Source of the DNA: Nocardia sp. NBC_00565
GTDB lineage: Bacteria > Actinomycetota > Actinomycetes > Mycobacteriales > Mycobacteriaceae
Assembly: GCF_036345915.1 (NCBI RefSeq)
Contig: NZ_CP107785.1
Span: 4,278,001 to 4,342,000, forward strand
Direction: 5' to 3'
DNA length: 64,000 nt
Part shown: piece after piece, positions 51,739 through 60,966 of the stretch
Position numbering within the stretch: the stretch's first letter is position 1
How the letters are laid out: each line of letters starts with the position of its first letter
Notes under the pieces: model-generated
Told to the model about the DNA's origin: nothing
Database searches by the model: none
The model's input: only the letters and a program-made list of their open reading frames with translations
Program-made: the position numbers and the translations under genes

Positions 51739-52058
51739 GACAGCTCTTCTCCTTGCCGGGCCAGGGCGCCCGCCGAATCGACGTCGATGTCCTGCATATC
51801 CGCGCTGTAATCGCGCAGCACCTGCCCGTAGGCGGCCACCAGTTGGCCCGCGGTCGAGAGGGCTTGGACATGTTCGTTCACCTTCTCGGTGAACCGGGCC
51901 ACGAATCCGGCGCCCACCGGTCCGAGGTCGGCGACCAGCCGCTCGGGATCCACCGCGCCCCCCGCGACCGCCGACGCCGATGCCAACTGTTGTGACACGG
52001 TATTCGCGATCGCGGTGTAGGCGGCCATCGCCGCCGGGTCGAGCTTCAGCGCGTCCAC
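51735..52058 (-). CDS. EspC-like type VII secretion protein
   Basis: This is a 107-residue helical protein resembling the T7SS EspC family: LKLDPAAMAAYTAIANTVSQQL, then VADLGPVGAGFVARFTEKVNEHVQAL, and a C-terminal helix (LVAAYGQVLRDYSADMQDID). Such small proteins form helical hairpin dimers that are secreted with a larger partner. A classical YxxxD/E export signal is not present in the usual place. It is the first gene of the three-gene operon (51735-52058, 50434-51738, 49464-50447). No ESX ATPase or membrane core gene lies in the window. Confidence 0.75.
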   Translation of the reverse strand: MDALKLDPAAMAAYTAIANTVSQQLASASAVAGGAVDPERLVADLGPVGAGFVARFTEKVNEHVQALSTAGQLVAAYGQVLRDYSADMQDIDVDSAGALARQGEELS

Positions 52059-52348
52059 TGTTCCCCCTTAATACGGAAACCAATCTGTCGCGTCATATTT
52101 CGACACTCCGAGCGTACTTGGGACCCGGGCAAAGCGCGCCCGATCCTGGTCTTCCGGTGGAGTCTATGCGGGCCGTGCGGTCGCTGGTGCGCCACCGGCC
52201 CGTTGCGACAGAGACCCAGGTCGGGGGTTCGGAAACGATCACTTTTACCTCGCGCCGGTCATATGATTGGCGCGACGAGGTTGGTCCTATCAATCACCCC
52301 GGCGATCCACGCACAGGGTGACCGGCAAGGGTTAGAGGGGTCAGAAAC

Positions 52349-52858
52349 GTGAAGAACAACAAGCGTTTTCGAAACTGGTCGGTCAGATCCGCAATGCTCG
52401 TCAGCGCCGTTTCGGCCGGGCTCCTGATGGCGGGCACGGCGCAGGCCGAACCATTGTGGCCCGGCGGACCGGATATCGGCACACCGGCGATCGTTGCGCC
52501 TGCTCCGGTTTACGCACCGTGTGGCGAGACCGCACGGATGTGTATGCGCCTGTCGACGAACGAAGCATGGCTGATGGACAACGGCAAGGTGACCTACGGT
52601 CCGACCCCGATTTCGCATGGGCGGCCCGGATACGAGACGCCGCCCGGCGTCTTCAAGGTCGCCTTCAAGAGGGAAGACTTCTGGAGCACCATGCACAACG
52701 CTCCGATGAAGTGGGCCGTCTTCTTCAACGGTGATATCGCCACCCACATCGGGCCGATCGAGGAACAGTCACACGGCTGCATCCGAATGACACCCGACGG
52801 CGCCGAAGCGACCTACCGCTATCTCTCCCCCGGTGACGTGGTCGAAGTCGTCCGCTGA
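52349..52858 (+). CDS. L,D-transpeptidase (YkuD domain), secreted
   Basis: This is a 169-residue exported enzyme. The signal peptide runs to about residue 33 (MLVSAVSAGLLMAGTAQA-E). The YkuD domain follows: AWLMDNGKVTYGPTPISHG, then PPGVFKVAFKREDFWSTMH, and the active site SHGCIRMT with catalytic Cys144 and His142. A further Cys pair (APCGETARMC) lies in the N-terminal part. Such enzymes cross-link peptidoglycan through 3-3 bonds or attach proteins to it. The domain is short (about 110 residues) compared with mycobacterial Ldt proteins. GTG start; it is divergent from the T7SS-like operon. Confidence 0.87.
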   Translation: MKNNKRFRNWSVRSAMLVSAVSAGLLMAGTAQAEPLWPGGPDIGTPAIVAPAPVYAPCGETARMCMRLSTNEAWLMDNGKVTYGPTPISHGRPGYETPPGVFKVAFKREDFWSTMHNAPMKWAVFFNGDIATHIGPIEEQSHGCIRMTPDGAEATYRYLSPGDVVEVVR

Positions 52859-52874
52859 TGCTGATTCCGTCGCT

Positions 52875-52914
52875 GAGCAAGGCCCGAGCGCGATCCACCG
52901 CCCGGGCCTTGCTC
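52875..52914 (+). terminator. 12-bp stem terminator after the L,D-transpeptidase
   Basis: GAGCAAGGCCCG (52875-52886) and CGGGCCTTGCTC (52903-52914) pair perfectly, followed by ATTTGC. The structure starts 17 bases after the stop. Confidence 0.75.
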
Positions 52915-53043
52915 ATTTGCGGCGCGGCCGACAAACGAGTGAACGAGTCGGGCAACTCACCGGGTTCGACCCGACCCAAGCCTCCGGGCTGTGGTACCTG
53001 CGCTCGGCACTGGTCGCACTTATCGACAGAGCTGAGATCCGGC

Positions 53044-53541
53044 TCAGTCCAAGGGATTTCCTTCACCGAACATAACGTGCGTTTCCGCGATATAGGCGCG
53101 CGATACCGCCGTGGTCAGGGAGTCCAGCAGATCGATGAGGAAGGCGGCACCGGCGATCGGATCGCCGAGCCCGGCCGCGTCCCTGGTGGCCTCGAGCAGT
53201 CCGAGTCCGATCCGCACGCCCTCGTGCAGCGCGTGCTGCACGGTGTCGATCGCCAAACCTTGACGGGCCCACCGCGCCGCCGCGCCCTCCAGATCCGCCA
53301 GGGTGTGCGCATCGCTGGACTCATCCAGCATCGAGATCGCCAGTTCGAGGCCGACTCGGATATTCGTTCTGAGACGCACATTCGGCGCCGCGAGCCGAGT
53401 GCGCGGATAGGGCAGGCCGAGCGAACAATCGGCCCCGTCGAGGGTGGGCCGTACCGGATCGGGCGGGTCCGAGCTGGCTGCGCTCAAGGTCGTGCCCTCC
53501 CGCCTGAGATTGTCATCGACATTCGACGGTAACCACGCCAT
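53044..53541 (-). CDS. short protein with PucR-type N-terminal domain
   Basis: This is a protein of about 165 residues (190 if GTG 53616 is used). Its central part (NIRVGLELAISMLDESSDAHT, ARWARQGLAIDTVQHALHEGV) resembles the N-terminal signalling domain of the PucR-type regulator encoded just upstream, but it has no GGDEF-like or helix-turn-helix domain. It may modulate that regulator by forming mixed dimers. GTG 53616 overlaps the upstream stop (GTGA), which would couple translation; ATG 53541 is taken as the conservative start. Confidence 0.68.
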   Translation of the reverse strand: MAWLPSNVDDNLRREGTTLSAASSDPPDPVRPTLDGADCSLGLPYPRTRLAAPNVRLRTNIRVGLELAISMLDESSDAHTLADLEGAAARWARQGLAIDTVQHALHEGVRIGLGLLEATRDAAGLGDPIAGAAFLIDLLDSLTTAVSRAYIAETHVMFGEGNPLD

Positions 53542-53612
53542 GCCCGGCGGTTCGAGCCGAGCAGTCAACTTTGGGCAACTACGCCTAACCACCGCGTCGC
53601 ATTTGTGACACC

Positions 53613-54971
53613 TCACATGCTCGGGCCCGGCCCCGGACCGACGGGTGACCGGTTCGCGCGGCGTATGCCATCGGTCGTGGCATGTCCGTCATCGACGGGC
53701 CAGAGCACGGCTGGGCCGAACCAGTGGCAGATCACCAGGGCGAGTTCGATATCGAGGCGATCCTCCCCGATCGAGCGGCCGCGCCGGTCGACAGCGCGTT
53801 GAACCCGATATTTCACCGAGTTGAAGTGCAGGTTCAGCTCGTCCGCCGCGGCCTTGTAGCTGGCGCCGTGCTGCAGGAACACGCGCAAGGTATCGCGCAA
53901 TCGCGCATCGTTGTCGGAGTTGGTGGCCAGCAGCCCGAGGATATCGCGTACCCAGGCCCGCGCCTCGGACAGATCGCCGCCGAGCAGCGCCGCCGCCGAC
54001 AGCCCCGGATCGCTCGACGCCGTCACCCGCAGGGCGCGTGGACCAGCGGCGATGGCGACGTCGCGAGCGTTCTCGGCCTGCCGATGTGAGCGGCGGAAGC
54101 CCTCGACATCGGGCAGTGGCGTGCCGAGGGCGACACACGGAGCATCGTGGCGTTCGGCGATGAAGCGACGCACCAGCTCCTCGACGGTCGGCGCGGCGTC
54201 GACACCCAATGGAATCCAGCCCCAGCCGCTGACTCGATCGGCGGCGACGAACAACGCACTCCCCTGGGTCGGCAGCGATTCGGTGAGTTCGCGCAGGAAA
54301 CGTTCCAGCCGCACCAGTTCGTTGCCCACGTTCACGTCGGCGGGGTACCACAGAATCAGCGCGAGGTGAATTCGCCTGAGCGGATAGCGGATTGCGGCGG
54401 TGACCGCGTCCAGATCCACCTCGCCGTCGTCGAGCAACTCGCGGACGCGGACGGCGCGCACGCTGTTGCGGTTCTCCGACCACCGATCGCGCTCGATGTC
54501 GTACACCCCGACCGCGTGCTGGGAAATCCAATCGATATAGCGGAAGGTGACCGTTGTCATCCGTTCGTAGACATCGAGGCTCAGTCTCGGTTCGAGGTCA
54601 GCGGCGCGGATCTCGTCCAGGATCACATCGAGCAGCGCCTGCTGACCGAGCCGGTACGCCCGCACGAGCGCATTGGAGGGGACACCGTGTTGGGCCAGGC
54701 GCCGCGCATACTCGAGCGCGGCGGTCGGAGGTTCGACGCGCTCGATGGGGATGTCGTAGCGCAACGCGTGGAAAACCGTATCGATATTTCCCTCGACGCT
54801 GGCGCCCAGTAGTTCGACGAGCTGCGAATCGCCCCGCAGTTCGGAAATCTCGGCGGCCAGGATCTGCTGAATCGACCGGGACACCTCGCCGAGCCTGGCA
54901 CGGAGCAGCCCCTCGATCGTCGCGGCGCTCGCGCTGACGACTGCCTCCTCGGACCGGCGCCGGTCAGCCAT
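53613..54971 (-). CDS. PucR/CdaR-type transcriptional regulator
   Basis: This is a protein of about 452 residues. The N-terminal helical sensor (AEISELRGDSQLVELLGASV, FHALRYDIPIERVEPP) is followed by a GGDEF-like middle domain (GWGWIPLGVDAAPTVEELV) and a PucR helix-turn-helix at the C-terminus (LRDTLRVFLQHGASYKAAADEL, NLHFNSVKYRVQRAV). Similar regulators control catabolic genes of fatty acids, amino acids or purines. ATG 54971 is preferred; the frame is open further into the fadD promoter. It is divergent from fadD, the first gene of the polyester cluster, so it is the best candidate for its regulator. Confidence 0.85.
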   Translation of the reverse strand: MADRRRSEEAVVSASAATIEGLLRARLGEVSRSIQQILAAEISELRGDSQLVELLGASVEGNIDTVFHALRYDIPIERVEPPTAALEYARRLAQHGVPSNALVRAYRLGQQALLDVILDEIRAADLEPRLSLDVYERMTTVTFRYIDWISQHAVGVYDIERDRWSENRNSVRAVRVRELLDDGEVDLDAVTAAIRYPLRRIHLALILWYPADVNVGNELVRLERFLRELTESLPTQGSALFVAADRVSGWGWIPLGVDAAPTVEELVRRFIAERHDAPCVALGTPLPDVEGFRRSHRQAENARDVAIAAGPRALRVTASSDPGLSAAALLGGDLSEARAWVRDILGLLATNSDNDARLRDTLRVFLQHGASYKAAADELNLHFNSVKYRVQRAVDRRGRSIGEDRLDIELALVICHWFGPAVLWPVDDGHATTDGIRRANRSPVGPGPGPSM

Positions 54972-55135
54972 AACCAACAGTAGATCGCGGACGCGACGAG
55001 GGTCATCGATTTCGGTGTTGTCTTCCCGCGACAACACCGGCCGTGGACTTCGTGTTTTCGGGACGGTGCTTGCCAGATGTCCGATTCCTACCGTTGGTGC
55101 ATCCCTTCGAAACCACCCCAGCCCAGGAATTGTCC

Positions 55136-56596
55136 ATGAACCTTTCGCCACTCCCAGATCTACGCGCCACTCGCGACCCGAACGGACCGTGCATCGCCGA
55201 CGATGACGTCGAGTTGAACAACGGTCAGTTCCTCGAAACCGTCCAGCGGGCCGCGGCGACCTTACGCACCCAGGGCATCGACGCCGGGGACGTGGTCGCC
55301 GTCATGCTGCCCAACACCGTAAGCCTCGTGGTGACCCTGTTCGCCGCGTGGCGTATCGGCGCGGCCGTCACCCCGCTCAGCCCGACCCTCGTGCCGTCCG
55401 AGGTCGCCTATCAAGTGGCGGACGCGGGCGCGAAGGTGCTGGTCACCGATCGCCAGGTCGAGCTGGCCGCACCCGCATTGCTGCCGGTGCGCGAGCTGAC
55501 CGCCGAACCCCCGGCCACCGCCGATCCGGTCGAGCTGTCCGATGATGCCCTCGCCTTGCTGATCTACACCAGCGGCACCACCGGTCGCCCGAAGGGCGTC
55601 ATGCTCGACCACGCCAATCTGAACGCGATGTGCCGCATGGTGATCGACGCGTTCCAGCTGACCAGCGCCGACCACAGTCTGCTGATCCTGCCACTGTTCC
55701 ACGTCAACGGCATTGTCGTCAGCACAGTGTCGCCACTGCTGGCCGGCGGTCGCACTACGATCGCGGGCCGGTTCAGCCCGAAGACCTTCTTCGAGCGGGT
55801 CGAGCGCAGCGGCGCGACCTACTTCTCCGCCGTACCGACCATGTACACGATGCTGGCGGACCTACCCACGGATATGCGGCCGGACACCTCGGCCGTGCGA
55901 TTCGCGGTATGCGGCGCGGCGCCGGCCAGCGTCGAACTGCTGGAGAAGTTCGAAAGCCGTTACGGCATACCGATTGCCGAAGGGTACGGGCTGTCGGAAG
56001 GCTCCTGTGCGAGCACCGTCAACCCGATCGATGGCAAGCGCAAGCCGGGCACGGTCGGGCGGCCGCTGCCCGGCCAGACCATCCGGATCGTCGATGCCAA
56101 CGACCTCCCGGTGCCCGACGGTGAGCCGGGCGAGGTGCTCGTATACGGACCGAATGTCATGCGCGGCTACCTCAATCGCCCCGATGAGACCGCCAAGGCG
56201 CTCGCAGGCGGCTGGCTGCACACCGGCGATATCGGGCGCATCGACGAGGACGGCTATCTCATCTTGGTCGATCGCGCCAAGGACATGATCATTCGCGGCG
56301 GCGAGAACATCTATCCGAAAGAGATCGAAACCGTCATATATCAACTGCCCCAGATCGCCGAAGCCGCGGTCGTCGGTCGCGCCGACGAGGTGTACGGCGA
56401 GCAGCCGGTGCTGTTCATCTCCCTGAATTCGGGCGCGCAGATCGATGCCGAAAAAATCCATGAGCACGCGCGCGGCGCGCTGTCGAAATTCAAACTGCCC
56501 GTTGCGATCACCATTCTCGACGAACTCCCCAAGAACGCCGTCGGCAAGATCGACAAGCCCTCGCTGCGCAAATCTCTGCACCCCCAGCGTGCCTGA
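55136..56596 (+). CDS. acyl-CoA synthetase (FadD family), first gene of PHA cluster
   Basis: This is a 486-residue ANL-superfamily enzyme, on the short side for FadD (500-550). Motifs: IYTSGTTGRPKGVMLDH (A3), YGLSEGSCASTVNP (A5), HTGDIGRIDEDGYLILVDRAKDMI (A7-A8), and the catalytic Lys in PKNAVGKIDKPSLRK (A10). It would activate a short or medium acid for the downstream reductase and polyester synthase. It is followed by a DUF3556 gene 31 bases later. The promoter lies in the 160-base divergent region with the PucR-type gene. Confidence 0.9.
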   Translation: MNLSPLPDLRATRDPNGPCIADDDVELNNGQFLETVQRAAATLRTQGIDAGDVVAVMLPNTVSLVVTLFAAWRIGAAVTPLSPTLVPSEVAYQVADAGAKVLVTDRQVELAAPALLPVRELTAEPPATADPVELSDDALALLIYTSGTTGRPKGVMLDHANLNAMCRMVIDAFQLTSADHSLLILPLFHVNGIVVSTVSPLLAGGRTTIAGRFSPKTFFERVERSGATYFSAVPTMYTMLADLPTDMRPDTSAVRFAVCGAAPASVELLEKFESRYGIPIAEGYGLSEGSCASTVNPIDGKRKPGTVGRPLPGQTIRIVDANDLPVPDGEPGEVLVYGPNVMRGYLNRPDETAKALAGGWLHTGDIGRIDEDGYLILVDRAKDMIIRGGENIYPKEIETVIYQLPQIAEAAVVGRADEVYGEQPVLFISLNSGAQIDAEKIHEHARGALSKFKLPVAITILDELPKNAVGKIDKPSLRKSLHPQRA

Positions 56597-56627
56597 AACC
56601 AACTATCTCGAAAATTAGGAGTTCATC

Positions 56628-58460
56628 ATGAGTTTCACGAAACCGGATCTCCCGGCCGTCGATCCGGAAACCTTCCTGCGGCAGCCGCTCATGGAGCGGA
56701 TGCGCATTCTCGCTGTCAACTGGGGCGAGCACGGCTTCGGCTCGCCGCGCATGGTGCACACGATCTATATCGTGAAGCTGATCCTGATGTACGCACTCGG
56801 CGGCATCGTCTTGGCCACCGTAACGTCGGATCTGCCCGCGTTCTGGCATGTTTCGCAGTGGTGGGATCAGCCGATCGTCTATCAGAAGGCGGTGCTGTGG
56901 ACGGTTCTGCTCGAGGCGATCGGTATCGCGGGCTCGTGGGGGCCGCTCGCGGGCAAGGTGAAGCCGATGACCGGCGGCATCCTGTTCTGGGCCAGACCCG
57001 GCACTATCCGGCTGCGGCCGTGGCGCTGGGTGCCGTTCACCGGTGGCGATCGGCGCATCTGGTTCGATGTCGTGCTCTATGTGGCGATGCTCGTATCCGT
57101 GGCGGTGCCGTTGGTTCTGCCCGGCGTGCACAGTGATTCGCTGTCGGCAGCGGTCCCGGACAACACGTCGGGGCTGGTGAATCCCGCGCTCATCGTGCCC
57201 GCGATCGTGCTGCTCGTACTCAACGGCCTGCGCGACAAGACGGTCTTCCTCGCCGCCCGCGGCGAGCAGTACCTGCCCGCGTTGTTCTTCTTCACCGTGC
57301 TGCCGTTCGTGAACATGATCATCGCGCTGAAGCTGCTGATCCTGGTCGTCTGGGTCGGTGCGGGTCTGTCGAAATTCGGCAAGCATTTCGCCAATGTGGT
57401 CCCGCCGATGGTCAGCAACAGCCCGTCGGTGCCGTTCACCTGGGTCAAGCGGGCGCACTATCGCGACTACCCGCGTGACCTGCGGCCCTCGCGGGTCGCC
57501 GACCTGATGGCCCACATCGGCGGCACCTTCGTGGAGATCGTCGCGCCGCTGACACTGTTCTTCTCGACCAATATCTGGCTCACCGTGGCGGCCGCGACCG
57601 CGATGGTGGTGTTCCACCTGTTCATCGTCTCGACCTTCCCGCTGGCGGTGCCGCTGGAGTGGAATGTGCTGTTCGCCTACACCACGATCTTCCTGTTTCT
57701 CGGCTTCCCCAACTGGGACGGCTACGGCATCACCGATATGTCGTCGCCGTGGCTTACCGTGGCGATCGTGGCCGGGCTGGTGTTCTTCCCGATTCTGGGC
57801 AACTTCCGGCCCGACAAGGTCTCCTTCCTGCCCTCGATGCGGCAGTACGCGGGCAACTGGGCGTCGGCGGTGTGGGCGTTCGCGCCCGGTGCCGAGGCCA
57901 AGCTGGACCGGGTGACCAGAACGGCGAAGAATCAGCTCGACCAGTTCATCGAGTTCGGCTACGAACCGGAATGGGCGGAGGTCACGATGCAGCAGGTGGT
58001 CGCCTGGCGGACCATGCACAGTCAGGGCCGCGGCTTGTTCTCGGTGCTGCTGAAGTCGGTGCCCGATATCGAGACCCGCACCGTGCGCGAGGCGGAATTC
58101 ATCTGCAACTCGCTGATCGGGTTCAACTTCGGCGACGGCCATCTGCACAACGAGGATCTGATCCGTGCCGTGCAGGCCGAGGCGCGATTCGAGCCCGGTG
58201 AGCTGATCGTCGTCTGGGTGGAATCACAGGCGGTCGCCAGCTCGGTCCAGCACTACAAGGTGATCGACGCGGCGCTCGGGGTGATCGAACGCGGCACCTG
58301 GAAGGTCGCCGACGCGGTCATCGAGCAGCCCTGGCTGCCCAACGGTCCGATCCCGACCGAGGTGAACTGGTCGCTGACCGAACCGAAACCCGCTGCCGCA
58401 CCGAAACCCGCTGCCGCACCGGTCATCCGGGATGAGCACGGGCACGGAGCACTGGCGTGA
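56628..58460 (+). CDS. DUF3556 multi-pass membrane protein
   Basis: This is a 610-residue protein. The first 40 residues read WGEHGFGSPRMVHTIYIVKL, the family signature. About ten hydrophobic segments follow to residue 400 (for example IVLATVTSDLPAFWHVSQWW, VLYVAMLVSVAVPLVLPGV, ALFFFTVLPFVNMIIALKL, WLTVAIVAGLVFFPIL). The last 200 residues are soluble (VVAWRTMHSQGRGLFSVLL, LIGFNFGDGHLHNEDLI). A short repeat (KPAAAPKPAAAP) ends it. DUF3556 is actinobacterial and unassigned; its operon with an FAD oxidoreductase and PHA genes suggests a membrane electron-transfer or lipid role. Its stop overlaps the next start (GTGA). Confidence 0.85.
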   Translation: MSFTKPDLPAVDPETFLRQPLMERMRILAVNWGEHGFGSPRMVHTIYIVKLILMYALGGIVLATVTSDLPAFWHVSQWWDQPIVYQKAVLWTVLLEAIGIAGSWGPLAGKVKPMTGGILFWARPGTIRLRPWRWVPFTGGDRRIWFDVVLYVAMLVSVAVPLVLPGVHSDSLSAAVPDNTSGLVNPALIVPAIVLLVLNGLRDKTVFLAARGEQYLPALFFFTVLPFVNMIIALKLLILVVWVGAGLSKFGKHFANVVPPMVSNSPSVPFTWVKRAHYRDYPRDLRPSRVADLMAHIGGTFVEIVAPLTLFFSTNIWLTVAAATAMVVFHLFIVSTFPLAVPLEWNVLFAYTTIFLFLGFPNWDGYGITDMSSPWLTVAIVAGLVFFPILGNFRPDKVSFLPSMRQYAGNWASAVWAFAPGAEAKLDRVTRTAKNQLDQFIEFGYEPEWAEVTMQQVVAWRTMHSQGRGLFSVLLKSVPDIETRTVREAEFICNSLIGFNFGDGHLHNEDLIRAVQAEARFEPGELIVVWVESQAVASSVQHYKVIDAALGVIERGTWKVADAVIEQPWLPNGPIPTEVNWSLTEPKPAAAPKPAAAPVIRDEHGHGALA

Positions 58461-59878
58461 GCACCGCGATCGTGGTGGGCGGCGGGCCCAACGGGCTCGC
58501 CGCCGCTGTCACCCTCGCCGCAGCGGGTGTGCAGGTCACCGTGCTGGAGGCCGCGGACGAGATCGGCGGCGGCACCCGCTCCAGCGAGGCGATCGTGCCC
58601 GGACTGCTGCACGACCACTGTTCGGCGACCCATCCGATGGCCGTCGGCTCGCAGTTCCTCAACAGTCTCGGCCTCGACCGGTACGGACTGCAGTGGCGGT
58701 GGCCCGAGATCGATTGCGTCCACCCGCTGGATGGCGGTTCGGCGGGAGTACTGCAGCGTTCGGTCGAGGACACCGCGGCCGGGCTCGGGCGCGACGGTGC
58801 CCGCTGGCAACTGGCCTTCGGTCGCCCGGTGGCCCAGTACGACGCGCTTGCCGAGGACATCATGGGCCCGCTGCTGCGGATGCCGCACCACCCCCTGACG
58901 TTGGCGCGCTTCGGGATGCCGACCGTACTCCCCGCCTCCACGCTGGCTCGGGCCTTCCGAACCGCTGCGGCCAGGGCGCTGTTCGGCGGCATCGCGGCAC
59001 ACACCTTTCGGCCGCTGCACCAGCCGCTGACCTGCGCGATCGGGCTCGGCATCATCACCGCCGGGCACCGGCACGGCTGGGCCGTCGCAGCGGGCGGATC
59101 GCGATCGATCAGCCGTGCGCTCGCCGCGCTGCTGACCGATCTGGGCGGCAAGATCGAGACCGATACCCGCATTGATGCGATATCCCAGTTGCCGCCCACC
59201 GACATCACGATGTTCGATCTCGCACCCGCTGCCGTCGCCGATATCCTCGGCGATCGCCTGCCGCGCCGAATCGCCAAGGCTTACCGCCGTTTTCGGCAGG
59301 GACCCGGGGCCTTCAAGGTCGACTTCGCGGTCGAGGGCGGTGTGCCGTGGACCAATGCGGACGCGCACCGCGCCGGAACAGTGCACCTCGGCGGCGACTA
59401 CGCCGAGATCGCCGCCGGTGAACGGGATATCCACGCGGGCCGGATGCCGCAGCGACCGTTCGTCCTCGTCGGGCAGCAGTACCTGGCAGACCCGCAGCGC
59501 TCGGTCGGCAATGTCCATCCGTTGTGGACCTACGCCCACGTGCCGAACGGGTACACCGGCGACGCCACCGCGGCGATCATCACCCAGATCGAGCGGTTCG
59601 CACCCGGCTTCCGGGACCGCGTCGTCGGACAGACCGTGCGCACGACAACCGAGATGGCGACCTACAACCCGAATTACGTCGGTGGCGACATCATGACCGG
59701 CGCCAAGGACATACGTCAGCTGGTCTTCGGTCCGCGCATCACATTGTCGCCCTATGGCGTCGGCGTCCCCGGGATGTACATCTGCTCGGCGGCCACTCCG
59801 CCCGGTCCGGGAGCGCACGGCATGTGTGGCGCCAATGCCGCGAAATCGGCATTGCGCCTTCTAGACGAACTCGGCTAG
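58457..59878 (+). CDS. FAD-dependent phytoene-desaturase-like oxidoreductase
   Basis: This is a 473-residue flavoprotein of the amine oxidase/phytoene dehydrogenase class. The FAD dinucleotide motif AIVVGGGPNGLAAAVTLA lies at residue 4, with EAADEIGGGTRSSE just after it. TTTEMATYNPNYVGGDIMTG and the C-terminal FAD segment GMYICSAATPPGPGAHGMCG are typical. It probably oxidises or isomerises a lipid or isoprenoid substrate, but none can be named. It overlaps the DUF3556 gene by four bases (GTGA), so the two are translationally coupled and may work as a membrane-linked pair. Confidence 0.88.
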   Translation: MSTAIVVGGGPNGLAAAVTLAAAGVQVTVLEAADEIGGGTRSSEAIVPGLLHDHCSATHPMAVGSQFLNSLGLDRYGLQWRWPEIDCVHPLDGGSAGVLQRSVEDTAAGLGRDGARWQLAFGRPVAQYDALAEDIMGPLLRMPHHPLTLARFGMPTVLPASTLARAFRTAAARALFGGIAAHTFRPLHQPLTCAIGLGIITAGHRHGWAVAAGGSRSISRALAALLTDLGGKIETDTRIDAISQLPPTDITMFDLAPAAVADILGDRLPRRIAKAYRRFRQGPGAFKVDFAVEGGVPWTNADAHRAGTVHLGGDYAEIAAGERDIHAGRMPQRPFVLVGQQYLADPQRSVGNVHPLWTYAHVPNGYTGDATAAIITQIERFAPGFRDRVVGQTVRTTTEMATYNPNYVGGDIMTGAKDIRQLVFGPRITLSPYGVGVPGMYICSAATPPGPGAHGMCGANAAKSALRLLDELG

Positions 59879-60087
59879 CAATTCGGTCGTCCGAGAGCAA
59901 TGTCACCTCTGGCCGACCGGCCGCACACAACGGCCCCTGCATGTCCGCCTGCCCTGTGTCCGCGTGCCAATGAATTCTCCGGTTCTCGTCTCCACGAGAC
60001 GATGATCCCGGCCGAATTCCATACGACAGTTGATTCAGCCAGCAACGGTGCGGCGCACAAGATTCGACAACTCAGAAAGCATCGACA

Positions 60088-60927
60088 ATGACCACTTTGG
60101 ACGTTCAGGAAATCCCCGGGCTCGGACTCGCCACCGGAAAACTCACCGGCCGCGTCGCCTACGTGACCGGTGGCACCCGCGGAATCGGCGCCGCGATCGC
60201 CCGCAGCCTCGCCGGTCAGGGCGCCACAGTGGCCGTGGGCTACAGCCGTAACAAGGACAGCGCCGACGATTTCGTCGCGAACCTCACCGAGCAGACGCGG
60301 GCGCACGGTGCCGGCGCTTCGGCCCATCAGGGCAATATCGGCTCCGCCGACGACTGTCGCCGCACCATCGCCGAGGTGATCGAAACCCACGGGCGGCTCG
60401 ACATTCTGGTCAACAACGCGGGGATCACCATGGACAAGACGGTGGCCGCGATGACCGAGGAGGATTGGCACACCGTACTGGGGGTGAACCTGTCCGGCGC
60501 CTTCTTCCTCTCGCAGGCCGCGCTCGCGCACATGGTCGAACGGGGGACCGGACGCATCGTCAACGTGTCCTCCGTGGTCGGTGAGACCGGCAATATCGGC
60601 CAGGCCAACTACTCCGCTTCGAAGTCCGGGCTCTTCGGGCTGACCAAGACCCTGGCCAAGGAGGCCGCCTACGAGCTCGCCGAATCCGGCATGCGCACCG
60701 ACTACGGCATCGGCATCACGGTCAACGCCGTGACGCCCGGCCTGATCGCCACCGAGATGACCGCCCACATTCCGGAGAAGGTGATGACCAAGCTCACCGC
60801 CCAGATCCCGGTCGGACGGGCCGGTCGCCCCGAGGAGATCGCCAGGGTCGTGCACTTCCTGGCCGCTGACGCCGCCGCCTACATCACCGGACAGGTGTGG
60901 AGCGTCAACGGCGGCATGGACATGTGA
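60088..60927 (+). CDS. phaB: acetoacetyl-CoA reductase-like SDR (PhaB)
   Basis: This is a 279-residue SDR. The first 20 residues are an extension. The cofactor motif is YVTGGTRGIGAAIA, the NNAG motif DILVNNAGIT, and the catalytic residues lie in VNVSSVVGETGNIGQANYSASKSG (Ser and Tyr-x3-Lys). The GQANYSASK pattern is that of PhaB/FabG enzymes, which reduce acetoacetyl-CoA to 3-hydroxybutyryl-CoA with NADPH. The genes on both sides (fadD and phaC) support this. A 24-residue insertion before GITVNAVTPGL (ELAESGMRTDYGI) is unusual for PhaB. Confidence 0.85.
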   Translation: MTTLDVQEIPGLGLATGKLTGRVAYVTGGTRGIGAAIARSLAGQGATVAVGYSRNKDSADDFVANLTEQTRAHGAGASAHQGNIGSADDCRRTIAEVIETHGRLDILVNNAGITMDKTVAAMTEEDWHTVLGVNLSGAFFLSQAALAHMVERGTGRIVNVSSVVGETGNIGQANYSASKSGLFGLTKTLAKEAAYELAESGMRTDYGIGITVNAVTPGLIATEMTAHIPEKVMTKLTAQIPVGRAGRPEEIARVVHFLAADAAAYITGQVWSVNGGMDM

Positions 60928-60966
60928 CCCGCTCATCGTCGAACTACCCACCCGAGAGGAGCGATC

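Noticed and set aside
56508-58148. 546-residue antisense frame over DUF3556
   Set aside because: Composition is Asp/Arg/His-rich with no fold; the membrane protein on the + strand is clearly coding.
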